23,166 nucleotides of DNA from DASSFG01 sp035547915 (GCA_035547915.1 DASZTS010000085.1:1-23166), one strand, 5' to 3'. Shown: positions 7,189 to 15,695, counted from the first letter of the stretch. Translations and numbers: made by a program. Notes: a model not told the origin generated them from the sequence alone.

Positions 7189-7788
7189 GTGACATTACTT
7201 ACGGAGTCGGTCACCAAGCTGGTTGACGAATTCGCCAAGCTGCCCGGCATCGGCAAGAAGTCGGCCGAACGGTTGGCGTACCATGTGCTACGAGTGCACA
7301 AGACAGAAGCCCTGGCGTTGGCAGACGCCATCCGCAATGTGAAGGAGAACGTGCGGTACTGTCGCGTCTGCTACAACCTGGCAGAAGGCGACGAGTGTGC
7401 TTTGTGCCTTGATCCACGGCGCGATCGCACGCTGCTGTGCGTGGTCGAGCAGCCGCGGGATCTCATGGCGTTGGAGCAGGCCGCGAGCTATCGCGGTTTG
7501 TACCACGTGCTGCTGGGACGCATTGCGCCCTTGGAGGGGATCGGACCCGATCAGTTGACCATCGCGGCGCTCGTCGAACGTGTGCGCGGCGGCGGCTTCC
7601 GGGAAGTGATCATGGGAACGAACCCCACGCTGGAGGGCGACGGTACGGCTCTTTATATTTCGAACCAGTTACAGGACGTTGCGGTCGACATCACGCGGCT
7701 CGCCCGCGGTATCACGACCGGTAGCGTGCTAGAGTTTGCCAACAAGGAAATCCTGGCCGACGCCCTGGCCGGGAGGCAGAAGTTTTAG
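7189..7788 (+). CDS. recR: Recombination mediator protein RecR
   Basis: A 199-residue RecR, full length for the family. It acts with RecO (and RecF) to load RecA on SSB-coated single-stranded DNA in gap repair. The helix-hairpin-helix LPGIGKKSAERLA is at 18-30. A zinc finger uses Cys58, Cys61, Cys70 and Cys73. The Toprim domain starts at LLCVVEQPRD (about 82-91) and contains GTNPTLEGDGTALYI. The start is a GTG at 7189, with GGAGG (7173-7177) 11 nt upstream; the nearby ATG at 7179 is in another frame and gives only a 15-residue peptide. The ybaB stop ends 6 nt before this GTG, so translation is probably coupled. Confidence 0.95.
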   Translation: MTLLTESVTKLVDEFAKLPGIGKKSAERLAYHVLRVHKTEALALADAIRNVKENVRYCRVCYNLAEGDECALCLDPRRDRTLLCVVEQPRDLMALEQAASYRGLYHVLLGRIAPLEGIGPDQLTIAALVERVRGGGFREVIMGTNPTLEGDGTALYISNQLQDVAVDITRLARGITTGSVLEFANKEILADALAGRQKF

Positions 7789-7893
7789 ACTTGAAAAATA
7801 TCCCGGCCAGCGGGGCCGATAAAACCAATGCATCGCTCCCCGCGGTTTTGTAAACGCGTGCCCCACATCGACCTCTAATCACGAATCTCCGCC

Positions 7894-9570
7894 ATGCGAT
7901 TATCATTCGGCCAAGAAATGAAGATGGTCCAGCAGCAGAAGCTGGCCCCGCGGATGATCCAGTCGATGGAGATTCTGCAGCTCCCGATCATGGCGTTGGA
8001 GGAACGGATCGAGCAGGAGATCGCCGAGAACCCGTGTCTGGAAAGGGCCGATGCCGATCCCGACCTGCCCGAGGAACAAGTCGAACAGGTCAACCCCGAC
8101 GCTCCCACGGCCGACGAGAAAGAACTCGTCGTCGATGAGACAAAGAACAACGAGGACGACTTCGAGCGGTTGTTGAACCTCGACGAGGAATGGCCCGACA
8201 CGTTCGACGAACGGCCGCGACCCAGCAGCACGCGCCTGGCCGAAGAAGGGGACCGCAAGCACGACGCGATGGCCAACATGGTGGCCCGCCCGCAATCGCT
8301 ACACGATTATCTCCGCGACCAGCTCGGTTGGTTCGACCTCGACGAGCGCACCCGCGCCATGTGCGAGCGCCTCATCTATAGCCTCGATTCGAACGGCTAC
8401 CTGCCGATGCGCCTCGAGGAACTGCTCGATCCCGACCCCACGGTCAGTCGTGACGAGCTGGCCGTCGCCAAGCGGGCGTTGGCCGTGATTCACAAGCTCG
8501 ACCCGCCGGGTGTCGGCGCCCGCGACCTGCGCGAGTGCCTGCTGTTGCAACTCATGCCGGGCATGCACTGCTACGAGCAGCTCCGCACGTTGATCTCCAG
8601 CCATCTCGAAGACCTGGAGCACAACCGTTTGCCCGTCATCGAGCGGCGCACCGGTTATTCGATGGACCTGATCCACGAGACGCTCGGCGAGCTGCGGAAA
8701 CTGAACCCGAAACCGGGCGCCCTGTTCTCCGATGTCCATGCCCCCACGGTCACGCCAGACATCTTCTTGGAGGTGACCGACGAGGGGAAGTACAAGATCG
8801 TGCTGGAAGACGGCCGCACGCCGACCCTGTTCATCAGCCCCTATTACCGCAAGTTGTTGCAGCAGGGGAATGCGACCGACGCCGAGCGCGAATGGATCAA
8901 GCGGAAGGTCAACTCGGCGCAGTGGCTCATCGATTCGATCGAGCAGCGCCGCAACACGCTCACACGCGTGGCCCAGGCCATCGTCGATCACCAGACCGAG
9001 TTCCTCAACAAGGGCCCCGAGCATATCGAGCCATTGAAGATGCAGCAGATCGCCGACAAGGTAGGCGTCCACGTGACCACCGTCAGCCGGGCGGTCGACG
9101 ATAAGTGGATTCAGACGCCGCGCGGTATCTTCCCGCTCAAGCGATTTTTCGGCGGCGGTACGGTCAGCGCCTCCGGCGAGGAAGTGGCCTGGGACACCGT
9201 GCGGTTGAAGCTGCAAGAGATCATCGACCACGAGGACAAGCAGAGCCCGTACAGCGACGATGAACTGGTCAAAGTGCTCGCCCAGCACGGCTTGACCGTG
9301 GCCCGCCGCACCGTGACGAAATATCGCAAGGCGATGAACATCCCCAGTTCCCGCCAGCGCCGCGATTGGACGATCGGCGGTGAGCACCCAGAGAACGCCG
9401 GCGGCCACCCCGCCGACGAAGCCGACGAGGTGCCGAGCGACGCGGCGGTGACGGGCGGCAACGGCCACCACAGCGCCCCCGCGCCAATTGCGCCCGAACT
9501 GCCCGTGCGGACCGATCTACCCGTTCCCTCCGACACAACTCCCTCTTCTCCTGGGAGAGGGTTGGGGTGA
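7894..9570 (+). CDS. rpoN: RNA polymerase sigma-54 factor
   Basis: Sigma-54 directs RNA polymerase to -24/-12 promoters, which open only with an AAA+ activator. The 558-residue protein begins with the region I glutamine-rich activator-contact segment (QEMKMVQQQKLAPRMIQSME, about 7-26). An acidic region II spans roughly 50-110, the core-binding domain follows, then a helix-turn-helix (QQIADKVGVHVTTVSRAVDD, about 387-406). The RpoN box ARRTVTKYR at 470-478 differs from the consensus ARRTVAKYR at one residue. The catalogued family ends soon after the box. Here about 70 further low-complexity residues follow, and the last ones and the stop codon fall inside a repeat at 9541-9575. No clear ribosome binding site precedes the ATG. 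A 105-nt gap separates it from recR, so it may have its own promoter. Confidence 0.95.
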   Translation: MRLSFGQEMKMVQQQKLAPRMIQSMEILQLPIMALEERIEQEIAENPCLERADADPDLPEEQVEQVNPDAPTADEKELVVDETKNNEDDFERLLNLDEEWPDTFDERPRPSSTRLAEEGDRKHDAMANMVARPQSLHDYLRDQLGWFDLDERTRAMCERLIYSLDSNGYLPMRLEELLDPDPTVSRDELAVAKRALAVIHKLDPPGVGARDLRECLLLQLMPGMHCYEQLRTLISSHLEDLEHNRLPVIERRTGYSMDLIHETLGELRKLNPKPGALFSDVHAPTVTPDIFLEVTDEGKYKIVLEDGRTPTLFISPYYRKLLQQGNATDAEREWIKRKVNSAQWLIDSIEQRRNTLTRVAQAIVDHQTEFLNKGPEHIEPLKMQQIADKVGVHVTTVSRAVDDKWIQTPRGIFPLKRFFGGGTVSASGEEVAWDTVRLKLQEIIDHEDKQSPYSDDELVKVLAQHGLTVARRTVTKYRKAMNIPSSRQRRDWTIGGEHPENAGGHPADEADEVPSDAAVTGGNGHHSAPAPIAPELPVRTDLPVPSDTTPSSPGRGLG

Positions 9571-9575
9571 GGGCA
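9541..9575 (+). repeat. Imperfect palindrome with a G-quadruplex motif over the rpoN stop
   Basis: CCCTCTTCTCC (9541-9551) is an imperfect complement of GGGAGAGGG (9553-9561). The right half carries four G runs: 9553-9555, 9559-9561, 9564-9567 and 9571-9573, separated by 2-3 nt loops, which is a canonical intramolecular quadruplex pattern. Related pyrimidine/purine repeats of the form CTCTCCC..GGGAGAG followed by GTTGGGGTGAGGG are dispersed in many bacterial genomes. The TGA stop of rpoN lies at 9568-9570, between G runs three and four. Confidence 0.6.
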
Positions 9576-9616
9576 CCCTGCGCCCGCAATCAGGCCTACG
9601 TCCTCCGATCCGCCTC

Positions 9617-10141
9617 TTATCTCGCTCCCTGCGCCAGCGCGTGCGCCAACATATAGAGAATCCCATAACTGACCGCGATCGCGCCCCCCAACAAAACCAC
9701 CAGCAGCACAATCAACCCCGCCAGAAACAGCCAATCACCCGACCGGGCGCGTCGCTGCTCCGCCGGTGTCGCCAGAACATGCCGTCGCAGCAACGCGACA
9801 TTTTTGACATTCGATTTCCAAAACACATCGAAGACGTCGCCGACCAGCGGTAGCGATCCCAACACGACGTCGATGGCCACGTTGGCCGCCATGCGGGCCA
9901 GCGTGATCCGGGGTACTCCGTATCGCCGCGCAGCGCCCAGGATATAGAGCGACACGACCGTCGTCAGCAGGTCACCCAGGCCGGGGAACAGCCCGAGGAT
10001 CGGGTCGAGTCCGAGGCGGATGCGCGTACCCGGTATCTCGAACACGCTATCCATCCAGCGGGCCAACAATTCGAGCTGCGGATCGACGACGCCGGGCGGG
10101 TCGTCATAGAGCACTTCGGGTTCCAGCACACGGTTCGCCAT
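9617..10141 (-). CDS. DUF4112 family membrane protein
   Basis: A 174-residue protein with the DUF4112 pattern: LARWMDSVFEIPGTRIRLGLDP, then LFPGLGDLLTTVVSLYIL, then MAANVAIDVVLGSLPLVGDVFDVFWKSN. Two amphipathic or membrane helices flank paired P-x-x-G-D loops, and a strong hydrophobic helix, LFLAGLIVLLVVLLGGAIAV, follows near residues 142-161. Function is not known. The start at 10141 follows GGAAGGG 9 nt upstream on the minus strand; the open frame extends back to 10645, but that part is only the antisense of the next gene. It converges on rpoN with 46 nt between them and lies 80 nt downstream of the oxidoreductase gene. Confidence 0.85.
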   Translation of the reverse strand: MANRVLEPEVLYDDPPGVVDPQLELLARWMDSVFEIPGTRIRLGLDPILGLFPGLGDLLTTVVSLYILGAARRYGVPRITLARMAANVAIDVVLGSLPLVGDVFDVFWKSNVKNVALLRRHVLATPAEQRRARSGDWLFLAGLIVLLVVLLGGAIAVSYGILYMLAHALAQGAR

Positions 10142-10221
10142 GGCGGCTACCCTTCCGCAAGTGTCGTGCCCCTCGGCCGAGCCGCCATTCCGGCAGCCTG
10201 GCGGGACGAGCGCCGTTGGCC

Positions 10222-11523
10222 TCAGGCCGTGGCTTCGCTCGGCAATTCCCAGGGTGCGCGATAGGGCCGCGCCAACATGCTGGCAGCTTCCGTATCGCCC
10301 AAGATCGTTTGCTGTTCGGGATCCCAGGCGATCTTGCGACCAGTGCGGATGGCGATGTTGCCCAGGTGGCAAACCGTGGCCGAACGATGGCCGATCGCGA
10401 CGTCGCAGATCGGCGGCTTGCGGCTGCGGATACAATCGAGCCAATTCTGATAGTGGTTGCCGCTTTCGTAGAGGTGCACGCGGTCTTCGACCAGCGGCCG
10501 CTCGACGATTTCCGCCGGCGCCGAGGATAGCTTGCCGCGATCGACGTGGATCGTGCCGCGATCGCCCTCGAACGTTACTCCCCCTTTTTCGCCCTGGCCG
10601 CAGACGACCTTGACGCCGTTGGCGTAGGTGTAGATCACCTCGCACCAGGTGGGCACTTCGTACCAGCCCGCCTCGTCATACCGAGCACGGGCCTCGATGC
10701 CGGTGGGGCCCGTCTCATCGGCAGCGAGGCCCCACTGCGCGATGTCGAGATGGTGCGCGCCGAAATTCGTGAGCTGCCCGCCCGAGTAATCCCAGAAGAA
10801 GCGGAACAGGTAATGGACCCGCTTCTCGTTGTACGGACGCTGCGGCGCCGGGCCTAGCCAAAAGTCGTAATCGAGCTGTGGGGGCGGAGCGGAGTCGGCG
10901 ACGGCAGGCCCCTTGAAATTGACGCTCGGAATGCCAACCCGGACGGTGTGCAATTTACCCACGGCGCCCGAGCGCACCAATTCGCAGGCCGTGCGGAAGC
11001 GCTGATCCGACCGCTGCTGACTCCCCGTCTGCACGATGCGATCGTATCGGCGAGCGGCGGCGACCATCGCCCGGCCCTCGTCGATCGTCAGCGCGAGCGG
11101 CTTTTCGACGTAGACGTCCTTTCCCGCCCGGCAAGCATCGATCGTGGGCAGGGCGTGCCAATGATCGGGCGTCGAGACGATCACGGCGTCGATGTCCTGC
11201 CGATCGAGGAGCCGGCGATAGTCGCCGTAACCGTCGCACGCGCGGCCGGAGGTCTTTTCAATCCTCGCCTGGGCGGCGGACAGGTGCTGCTTGTCGACGT
11301 CGCAGACGGCTACGATCTGCTTGATGAGCGGCGTGAAGTTCTCGGTACCGCGGCCGCCGACGCCGATCGCGCCGAGGCGGATCTGTTCATTGGCGGGCTG
11401 GGCCTGCGCGCCGGCCATGGCCACTCGAGGCTCGTGGGCCGACAACGAAAACAGCCCGGCGGCGGCACCGCCGCCAACTTGCCGCAAAAACTCGCGACGT
11501 GAACGTGACGAGGAACGTGCCAT
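10222..11523 (-). CDS. Gfo/Idh/MocA-family oxidoreductase with Tat signal
   Basis: A 433-residue NAD(P)-dependent oxidoreductase of the glucose-fructose oxidoreductase type. A twin-arginine signal, SRREFLRQ (8-15), followed by an Ala/Gly-rich stretch, predicts export of the folded cofactor-bound enzyme. The Rossmann fold begins at RLGAIGVGGRG (49-59). STPDHWHA is at 117-124 and the catalytic-lysine motif EKPLA at 140-144. The C-terminal half has the large-sheet domain with FRFFWDYSGGQLTNFGAHHLD and AIGHRSATVCHLGNIA. Such Tat-exported paralogues are very numerous in planctomycetes and are thought to act on sugars, but the substrate cannot be told here. AGGAGA (complement of 11531-11536) lies 7 nt before the ATG. 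Confidence 0.93.
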   Translation of the reverse strand: MARSSSRSRREFLRQVGGGAAAGLFSLSAHEPRVAMAGAQAQPANEQIRLGAIGVGGRGTENFTPLIKQIVAVCDVDKQHLSAAQARIEKTSGRACDGYGDYRRLLDRQDIDAVIVSTPDHWHALPTIDACRAGKDVYVEKPLALTIDEGRAMVAAARRYDRIVQTGSQQRSDQRFRTACELVRSGAVGKLHTVRVGIPSVNFKGPAVADSAPPPQLDYDFWLGPAPQRPYNEKRVHYLFRFFWDYSGGQLTNFGAHHLDIAQWGLAADETGPTGIEARARYDEAGWYEVPTWCEVIYTYANGVKVVCGQGEKGGVTFEGDRGTIHVDRGKLSSAPAEIVERPLVEDRVHLYESGNHYQNWLDCIRSRKPPICDVAIGHRSATVCHLGNIAIRTGRKIAWDPEQQTILGDTEAASMLARPYRAPWELPSEATA

Positions 11524-11661
11524 CTGAAAATCTCCTGCCGGCTCGATCGGGGGCGAGCCATGCGAGTCGTGGTCCGTTCACACGGTACTCTGCGGTCGGT
11601 GTCCAAAGCAAGCGGCCTTCACCATGCCGAAACGTCCAGCGTACCGGCCGGTTTTCGGATA

Positions 11662-11675
11662 GACTCTACAGAGTC
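11662..11675. promoter_or_regulatory. Short palindrome in the divergent intergenic region
   Basis: GACTCT (11662-11667) and AGAGTC (11670-11675) form a perfect inverted repeat around AC, between the divergent oxidoreductase (start 11523) and pseudouridine synthase (start 11774) genes. It could be a repressor operator for either gene. The rest of this 250-nt region shows no clear promoter. Confidence 0.25.
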
Positions 11676-11773
11676 GGTCGTCGCGCCGACCTCTGCGGCA
11701 TATTTGGCGAGAAAACACGGGCCGCAGGCCAGATTGCGCAACGATTTCCATGCACTCCATCCGGCTTTGCCCG

Positions 11774-12778
11774 ATGCCGACGAAAGACGATCGCATCCTT
11801 CGCGCCGCACACCACCATGCACAGCAGACGGTGAGTGCGTTCTTGCGCGAGCAGTTGCCGGACCGCTCCTGGTCGGCCGTGCGGCAATTGATCAAGTCGC
11901 GGCAGGTGATGATCGACGGCAACCTCTGCCTCGACGGCGGTCGGCGGCTGCGCGGCAGCGAGGTGGTCAAACTGCTGGCCCATCCGACGGCGCCCCCACC
12001 TCGCGTCGACGATGTGCGCATTCGCTATCTGGACGAGCATGTGGTCGTGGTGGAAAAGCCGGCCCGCATGACCTCGGTGCGGCACGCCGAAGAGCGCAAC
12101 TGGTCCGCGCGGCGCAAGCAGATCCAGCCCACGCTCGAAGATCTCCTGCCGCAGGCCATCGCCAAGAAGCTCAGCTGCGGCCAGCGTGGCCGTCGCGGCG
12201 GTCCGCCCGGCAAGCTTCCGCCGGTCAGGCCGGTGCATCGACTCGATCGCGAGACGAGCGGTCTGATGGTCTTCGCCCGCACGCGCCCTGCCGAGACCCA
12301 CCTGGCACAGCAGTTCCGCAAACATACGACCGAACGCCGGTACTTGGCGGTCGTTCGTGGCCGCATCGCGGCACAGACCATTCGCTCGAGCCTGGTGCGC
12401 GACCGGGGCGACGGTCGGCGTGGCAGCACGCAACATCCCGACCTCGGTAAGCCCGCGATTACGCACGTCAGCCCGATCGAGCCGCTCGGAGAGTTTACGT
12501 TCATCACCTGCCGCCTCGAAACGGGACGCACGCACCAGATCCGTATTCAACTGGCCGAACTCGGCCATCCGTTGTGCGGCGAAACGATCTACCATAAGCC
12601 CTTACATCGGCCGGCATCCGACGACACGAGCGGCGCTCCCAGGATCGCGCTACACGCGGAAGAATTGCAGTTCGACCACCCGGTCACGGGCGAAAGACTG
12701 CGATTCCAAATGCCCCTTCCGCGAGATTTGGAGGCGTTCATTGCCCGATTGCGGCGCGTGGCGCGCGAACCGGGCTAG
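11774..12778 (+). CDS. RluA-family rRNA/tRNA pseudouridine synthase
   Basis: Isomerises uridine to pseudouridine in structured RNA. The 334-residue protein has an S4-like RNA-binding N-terminus (SAFLREQLPDRSWSAVRQLI, about 21-40). The catalytic-domain strand HVVVVEKPARM is at 89-99, the catalytic motif HRLDRETSG at 155-163 (Asp158), and the C-terminal motif ETGRTHQIRIQLAELGHPLCGE. Between EKPARM and the catalytic motif lies a basic stretch rich in Arg, Gly and Lys that is longer than usual. RluC and RluD cannot be separated from sequence alone, so no symbol is given. The ATG at 11774 was preferred because residues before it look unlike the family; an in-frame ATG at 11750 is possible, and neither has a clear ribosome binding site. 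Confidence 0.9.
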   Translation: MPTKDDRILRAAHHHAQQTVSAFLREQLPDRSWSAVRQLIKSRQVMIDGNLCLDGGRRLRGSEVVKLLAHPTAPPPRVDDVRIRYLDEHVVVVEKPARMTSVRHAEERNWSARRKQIQPTLEDLLPQAIAKKLSCGQRGRRGGPPGKLPPVRPVHRLDRETSGLMVFARTRPAETHLAQQFRKHTTERRYLAVVRGRIAAQTIRSSLVRDRGDGRRGSTQHPDLGKPAITHVSPIEPLGEFTFITCRLETGRTHQIRIQLAELGHPLCGETIYHKPLHRPASDDTSGAPRIALHAEELQFDHPVTGERLRFQMPLPRDLEAFIARLRRVAREPG

Positions 12779-12815
12779 AGCATTACGATAACGGAAGCCT
12801 GGTAACATCGGGGCT

Positions 12816-12838
12816 CATGGCTACCTCGGCGAGCCATG
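12816..12838 (+). terminator. Hairpin after the pseudouridine synthase gene
   Basis: CATGGCT (12816-12822) and AGCCATG (12832-12838) form a perfect 7-bp stem 37 nt after the stop codon. No T tract follows, so this may be only an mRNA 3' stabiliser. Confidence 0.3.
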
Positions 12839-12928
12839 CCGCACCCTGGTGCGCTGGTCGTATCAACGAGCATTTACGTTTGTTGCATAACGGAATGTAC
12901 ATATGGCCGTTTTTGTGGCATTCGCCGC

Positions 12929-12957
12929 TTGACACACTCACATGCCTTCTACAGAAT
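12929..12957 (+). promoter_or_regulatory. Sigma-70 type promoter for the candidate small RNA
   Basis: A perfect -35 TTGACA (12929-12934), a 17-nt spacer and -10 CAGAAT (12952-12957, four of six consensus bases) lie in a locally A/T-richer stretch of a GC-rich intergenic region. Predicted transcription starts at about 12963-12965, at the base of a strong hairpin. Confidence 0.55.
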
Positions 12958-12962
12958 GCAAC

Positions 12963-13031
12963 CGGTGATTAGAGGCAACTCTGGTTACCGGCCCTTCCAG
13001 GTACCTGCCCCGCCTGCGAAGGGCTTTTTTG
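12963..13031 (+). ncRNA. Candidate small RNA or transcription attenuator (unrecognised)
   Basis: From the predicted start, the transcript folds at once into a 13-bp hairpin: CCGGTGATTAGAG (12962-12974), tetraloop GCAA (12975-12978, GNRA type), CTCTGGTTACCGG (12979-12991). All 13 positions pair, three as G-U. It is followed directly by an intrinsic terminator ending in six T. The unit is therefore about 69 nt of promoter, hairpin and terminator with no room for a protein. It matches no RNA family or riboswitch that I recognise. It could be a free trans-acting RNA, or a leader that decides whether transcription continues into the secreted-protein gene at 13257, 226 nt beyond the terminator. Confidence 0.55.
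12992..13030 (+). terminator. Rho-independent terminator
   Basis: CCCTTCCAGG (12992-13001) pairs with CCTG (13013-13016) and GAAGGG (13018-13023), with C13017 bulged and an 11-nt loop. C13024 follows and can pair with G12991. TTTTTT occupies 13025-13030, followed by GTTT. Stem strength and T tract are those of a classic intrinsic terminator on the plus strand. Confidence 0.8.
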
Positions 13032-13256
13032 TTTGGCGGGTGCCAGAACACCGGGTAGCCGGGCGTGGACGCACGCCCCGGGCCCCTTCTAACCGGCGTC
13101 TGCCCCGCCTGCCCTTGTTGTGCACTCCTATCCGCCGCCCGTGGGGCCGGCGCCGGCGCCGGCTTCCATCCACCCCTGCACAATACCGAAACCGCCGCTG
13201 CGAAATACCGGTATATTCGTGGTTGATCGACCTCTCGTGCAGCGGGGAAATTCAGG
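13032..13256. other. Intergenic remainder with a strong hairpin and a GCCGGC microrepeat
   Basis: CCGGGCGTG (13059-13067) and CACGCCCCGG (13072-13081) pair around GACG with one bulged C. A short GC-only microrepeat built from CCGGCG units spans about 13147-13163. ATACCGGTAT is a 10-bp palindrome (13205-13214) that overlaps a possible -10 TATATT (13212-13217), 40 nt before the ATG at 13257; no matching -35 is evident. No gene is seen. Confidence 0.4.
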
Positions 13257-15695
13257 ATGGCTTGGCGGATACTCGGCCTGCTCATCGGATTGGTGCTCGT
13301 AGTCGCCACACCGGCCCGCGGCCAGGTGATCGCCCAACGATTGCGCGACGATGTGCCCGCCGTCACACAACTCCTGCCGGTCGGGCTCGCCTGCGGCCAA
13401 ACGGTCGAAGTCACGCTCACCGGAGAACGTCTCGAGGGGATCGACCGTGTCGTTGGTCCGCCTGGCGTCAAACTCGCCAAGGTTATTCTGGCCGAAGCCA
13501 AGCAGGCGCGGTTGGCATTGGAAGTCGCGGCCGACGCGCCGCCCGGCATCTATGCCTGTTGTTTCTTGGGCCGTGCGGGTCTGTCGAACCCCAAGTTGGT
13601 CCACATCGACACTTGGCCGCAGATGCAAGAGCACGAAGACAACAACCGCCTGACCGAAGCCACGCAGTTGACCTTGCCGTGCGGCGTCAGCGGCGTGCTG
13701 GCAGCCGCCGACCAAGACTGGTTTCGCTTCGACGTGGCGGCGGGCGAGCAGATCGTCTTCGACGCACTGGCTCATCGCTTGGGTTCGCCCTTGCGGCCGG
13801 TGTTGACGCTGTTCGATGCGGCGGGCCGCGAACTCGAGCAGCAGATCACGGCGCCGCGCGACATCGCGCCCGACAACCGCCTCTCGTACACCTTTCGTGA
13901 GTCGGGCACCTACTTCCTGCGCCTGCGCGACTTGACCTACGCGGGAGCCGACTTCGCCGCCTATCAATTGCGCCTCGGCCGTGTTTCCTTCGCGACGGCT
14001 ATGTTTCCCTTGGGAGGGAAACGCGGCGAGAAAACACCGGTCACGTTCACCGGCGGAACGTTAGACCAACCGTTGGTGCACGAAGTTGACCTGACGGCCG
14101 GTCCGACCTGGCAGACTGTCCGCCTGCAAGTGCCCTTCGCCGGTGGTGTGTTGACCGCGCCTGCTTTGTTCGCGGCCGGCGACCTGCCTGAGGCACTCGA
14201 GGCCGAACCGAACGACGAGGGGCCGCAGGCCCAGACGCTGACCCTGCCGGTGACCGTCAACGGCCGCATCGAGAGGCCGGGCGATCGCGACCTCTTCCGC
14301 TTTCACGCGGCAGCCGGAAACAAGTTGACGTTGCGCGTCACTGCGCAGCAACTCGGGAGCCCGCTCGACGCGGTGGTGACGGTCAGCGATTCGGCCGGCA
14401 AGGAACTGCTCGTCATCGACGATCGCCAGGCCGTACCGCGCGAGGCGCCTCTCGTGCGTGTGATCGAATCGGCGCCGGTCGACGACCCCTTGGGCGAGTT
14501 TACGGCGACGGTCGAGGGGGATTATCTGCTCACGGTGGAAGATCGCTTCCACGATGGCGGCCCCGCCCACGGTTACCGGTTAGAGTTGACGCCGGCCACG
14601 GCCGATTTCGACCTGGTTGTGCAACCAGCCGAGATAACCGCCAACCGACCACAACAGGGTCAGCGCCCGAATGGCCCCGTGCAGGCGGTCTACGCAGGCG
14701 TCGGCAGCGGCTCGTTGAGCATCGATCGTGGCGGCGCGGGCAGCCTGGTGGTGCGGGCGTTTCGCAACGGCTACAACGGGCCGATCGAACTGGCGGTCGA
14801 AGGCTTGCCGCCGGGCATCCACGCCAATCCGGCCATGATCGCCGCCGGTCAGAACGAAACGACCATCAATCTCGCGGCCGACTTCACGGCGGCCAGTGAC
14901 GCCGGCAGCGTGCGGGTGACCGGCACCTCGGTGGCCGAGGGCAATGCACCGGCCCTGCGCCGCGCCGCAATGCAACCCGTCGTCTTTTCCGCGTTGCCTG
15001 TCAACGGCGGTCTGCAACGCAACCTGAGCGAAGTGGCGGTCGGCATCAGCCAGCAGGGTGCCGCCCTCGCAGTGCAGGCCTCGCTCACCGAGCCGCTCGT
15101 CCCCGGCGGAAAAGCACGGGCCCGCGTGAGCGTGCAGCGACGCGAAGGATACGTCGGCAAAGTCGAGCTCAAGCTCGTCAATCTTCCTGCCGAATTGGCC
15201 GCCCCGGCGGCGGAGATCGCACCGGAGCAGAATCTGGCCGAGGTCGAGCTGACCGCCGGACCCGAATTGACGCCTAGTCATCACCGGCTGCTCGTGGAGG
15301 CGACGATGCGCGTGGCCGACAAGAAAGAGCCGATCGTGGCCGTGTTTCCGCTCGATTTCGAAGTCCTGCCGCTGGCCACGCTGGACCTCGTTCAACAGCA
15401 GCTCGACCTACCACTCGCCGGCACCGCTACCGTCGACGTGAACGTCCGCCGCAACATTTCCGATGCTGGGCCGCTCGAATTGGTCCTCACGGGCTTGCCC
15501 AAGGGAATCACGGTGGCGGGAACGACGATCGAGCCCGGTGTCGATCGCTTCGAACTGAAACTGACCGCCGGCGAAGGGGCCGCTGCAAGTCCGATCCGCC
15601 GCATCGTGCAGGTCAAACCACGCTTGAAGGCGGGCGAACGGACCATCGAGCTGCCGACGCTGCGCTTCGCGCTGCGCGTGACAAAGTCGGGCTAA
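13257..15695 (+). CDS. Secreted protein with two pre-peptidase C-terminal (PPC) domains
   Basis: An 812-residue protein with a Sec signal peptide: Arg4, hydrophobic 5-17 and a likely cleavage after ARG (20-22). An N-terminal Ig-like segment, VTQLLPVGLACGQTVEVTL, is typical of this planctomycete family. The first PPC domain starts at about 124 (EHEDNNRLTEATQL) with ADQDWFRFDVAAGEQ. The second starts at about 314 (LEAEPNDEGPQAQTL) with GDRDLFRFHAAAGNK. From about 455 on, beta-rich repeats of the NEW3/Ig type follow, such as GPIELAVEGLPPGI, GKVELKLVNLPAELA and GPLELVLTGLPKGI. No protease or other catalytic motif is visible, so it is probably a structural or binding protein of the cell envelope. 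A GGGGA lies 9 nt before the ATG. The gene stands alone and converges on speA with 46 nt between them. Confidence 0.85.
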   Translation: MAWRILGLLIGLVLVVATPARGQVIAQRLRDDVPAVTQLLPVGLACGQTVEVTLTGERLEGIDRVVGPPGVKLAKVILAEAKQARLALEVAADAPPGIYACCFLGRAGLSNPKLVHIDTWPQMQEHEDNNRLTEATQLTLPCGVSGVLAAADQDWFRFDVAAGEQIVFDALAHRLGSPLRPVLTLFDAAGRELEQQITAPRDIAPDNRLSYTFRESGTYFLRLRDLTYAGADFAAYQLRLGRVSFATAMFPLGGKRGEKTPVTFTGGTLDQPLVHEVDLTAGPTWQTVRLQVPFAGGVLTAPALFAAGDLPEALEAEPNDEGPQAQTLTLPVTVNGRIERPGDRDLFRFHAAAGNKLTLRVTAQQLGSPLDAVVTVSDSAGKELLVIDDRQAVPREAPLVRVIESAPVDDPLGEFTATVEGDYLLTVEDRFHDGGPAHGYRLELTPATADFDLVVQPAEITANRPQQGQRPNGPVQAVYAGVGSGSLSIDRGGAGSLVVRAFRNGYNGPIELAVEGLPPGIHANPAMIAAGQNETTINLAADFTAASDAGSVRVTGTSVAEGNAPALRRAAMQPVVFSALPVNGGLQRNLSEVAVGISQQGAALAVQASLTEPLVPGGKARARVSVQRREGYVGKVELKLVNLPAELAAPAAEIAPEQNLAEVELTAGPELTPSHHRLLVEATMRVADKKEPIVAVFPLDFEVLPLATLDLVQQQLDLPLAGTATVDVNVRRNISDAGPLELVLTGLPKGITVAGTTIEPGVDRFELKLTAGEGAAASPIRRIVQVKPRLKAGERTIELPTLRFALRVTKSG

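Noticed and set aside
7804..7849. Possible terminator after recR (CGGCC/GGCCG stem, then AAAACC/GGTTTT)
   Set aside because: The first stem is 5 bp with no T tract and the second has an AT-rich stem with a 17-nt loop; too weak to call.
10142..10645. Upstream extension of the DUF4112 open frame to 342 residues
   Set aside because: The extra part is Arg-rich and overlaps the oxidoreductase gene in another frame; the ATG at 10141 has a good ribosome binding site.
12836..13900. 354-residue plus-strand open frame across the candidate small RNA
   Set aside because: It overlaps the signal peptide and PPC domain of the secreted protein in another frame and runs through an intrinsic terminator; its composition is Arg-rich shadow type.
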